From the NCBI GenBank assembly GCA_021199595.1, contig JAJQHT010000323.1:1-5541 (forward strand): a DNA stretch of 5,541 bases, written 5' to 3'. Positions within the stretch are counted from its first letter, which is position 1. Each line of letters opens with the position of its first letter. The stretch comes from Oscillospiraceae bacterium. GTDB lineage: Bacteria; Bacillota; Clostridia; Oscillospirales; Oscillospiraceae. Below the pieces are notes generated by a model. The model was given only the letters and a program-made list of their open reading frames with translations. It searched no databases and was not told the DNA's origin. This document shows positions 5,438 through 5,541 of this stretch, piece by piece. The position numbers were made by a program, and so were the translations under genes.

Positions 5438-5541
5438 ATGGGAAAAATTGGAATCTGGGAGCTGCTGGTCATTTTGGCCATCGTCCTGCTGCTCGTGGGG
5501 CCGAAGGCCCTGCCGAAGCTGGGGGAGGCCCTTGGCAAGAC
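5438..5541 (+). CDS. tatA: Twin-arginine translocase TatA-like subunit (5' part, cut by window edge)
   Basis: Only the first 34 codons are in view. They cover the membrane helix and the start of the amphipathic helix: MGKIGIWELLVI, then LLLVGPKALPKLGEALGK. The start resembles Escherichia coli TatA (MGGISIWQLLII). TatA oligomerises to form the passage for folded proteins recruited by TatBC. AAGGAGG (5423-5429), inside the end of the upstream gene, lies eight bases before the ATG, and only one base separates the two genes, so they are co-transcribed. The hinge residue before G21, usually Phe in TatA, is Val20. tatC is the likely next gene, but it is outside the window. Confidence 0.9.
   Translation, partial: MGKIGIWELLVILAIVLLLVGPKALPKLGEALGK

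Overview
The window is GC-rich (roughly 60% by eye). It reads as a chromosomal segment of a high-GC anaerobic member of the Firmicutes, most plausibly an Oscillospiraceae-type gut clostridium. That assignment is inferred from the strong GGAGG-type ribosome sites, a Clostridia-style DUF378 protein, an S41 peptidase, and a Tat-exported FAD reductase of the kind common in gut anaerobes. No rRNA, tRNA, CRISPR array or insertion sequence is visible, and no gene-free stretch exceeds about 180 bases.

Layout, left to right. Positions 1-1235 (minus) hold most of a MATE-family multidrug/cation antiporter whose C-terminus lies beyond the left edge. It has a good extended -10 promoter and an upstream dyad. 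A perfect 17-bp hairpin (1349-1386) separates it from a 70-residue DUF378 membrane protein (1416-1628, minus). After a 155-bp spacer with a GC-rich hairpin comes a 648-residue secreted FAD-binding reductase with a clear twin-arginine signal (1784-3730, minus). It lies 17 bp downstream of an S41-type peptidase-like gene (3748-4974, minus), and the two almost certainly form an operon. From the right-hand intergenic region a second operon runs the other way (plus): a TatB-like subunit (5098-5436), then a TatA-like subunit (from 5438, cut by the window edge).

The coherent story is an export module. A Tat translocase operon sits back to back with an operon whose second gene encodes a Tat substrate, an FAD enzyme that must be folded with its cofactor before export. 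The two operons share a compact AT-rich divergent promoter region of about 90 bp. The minus-strand promoter has a perfect TATAAT box overlapping the first in-frame ATG of the peptidase gene. This implies a leaderless mRNA beginning at the following ATG-ATG pair. The substrate of the reductase, its electron donor and the role of the cytoplasmic peptidase-like protein cannot be read from the sequence.
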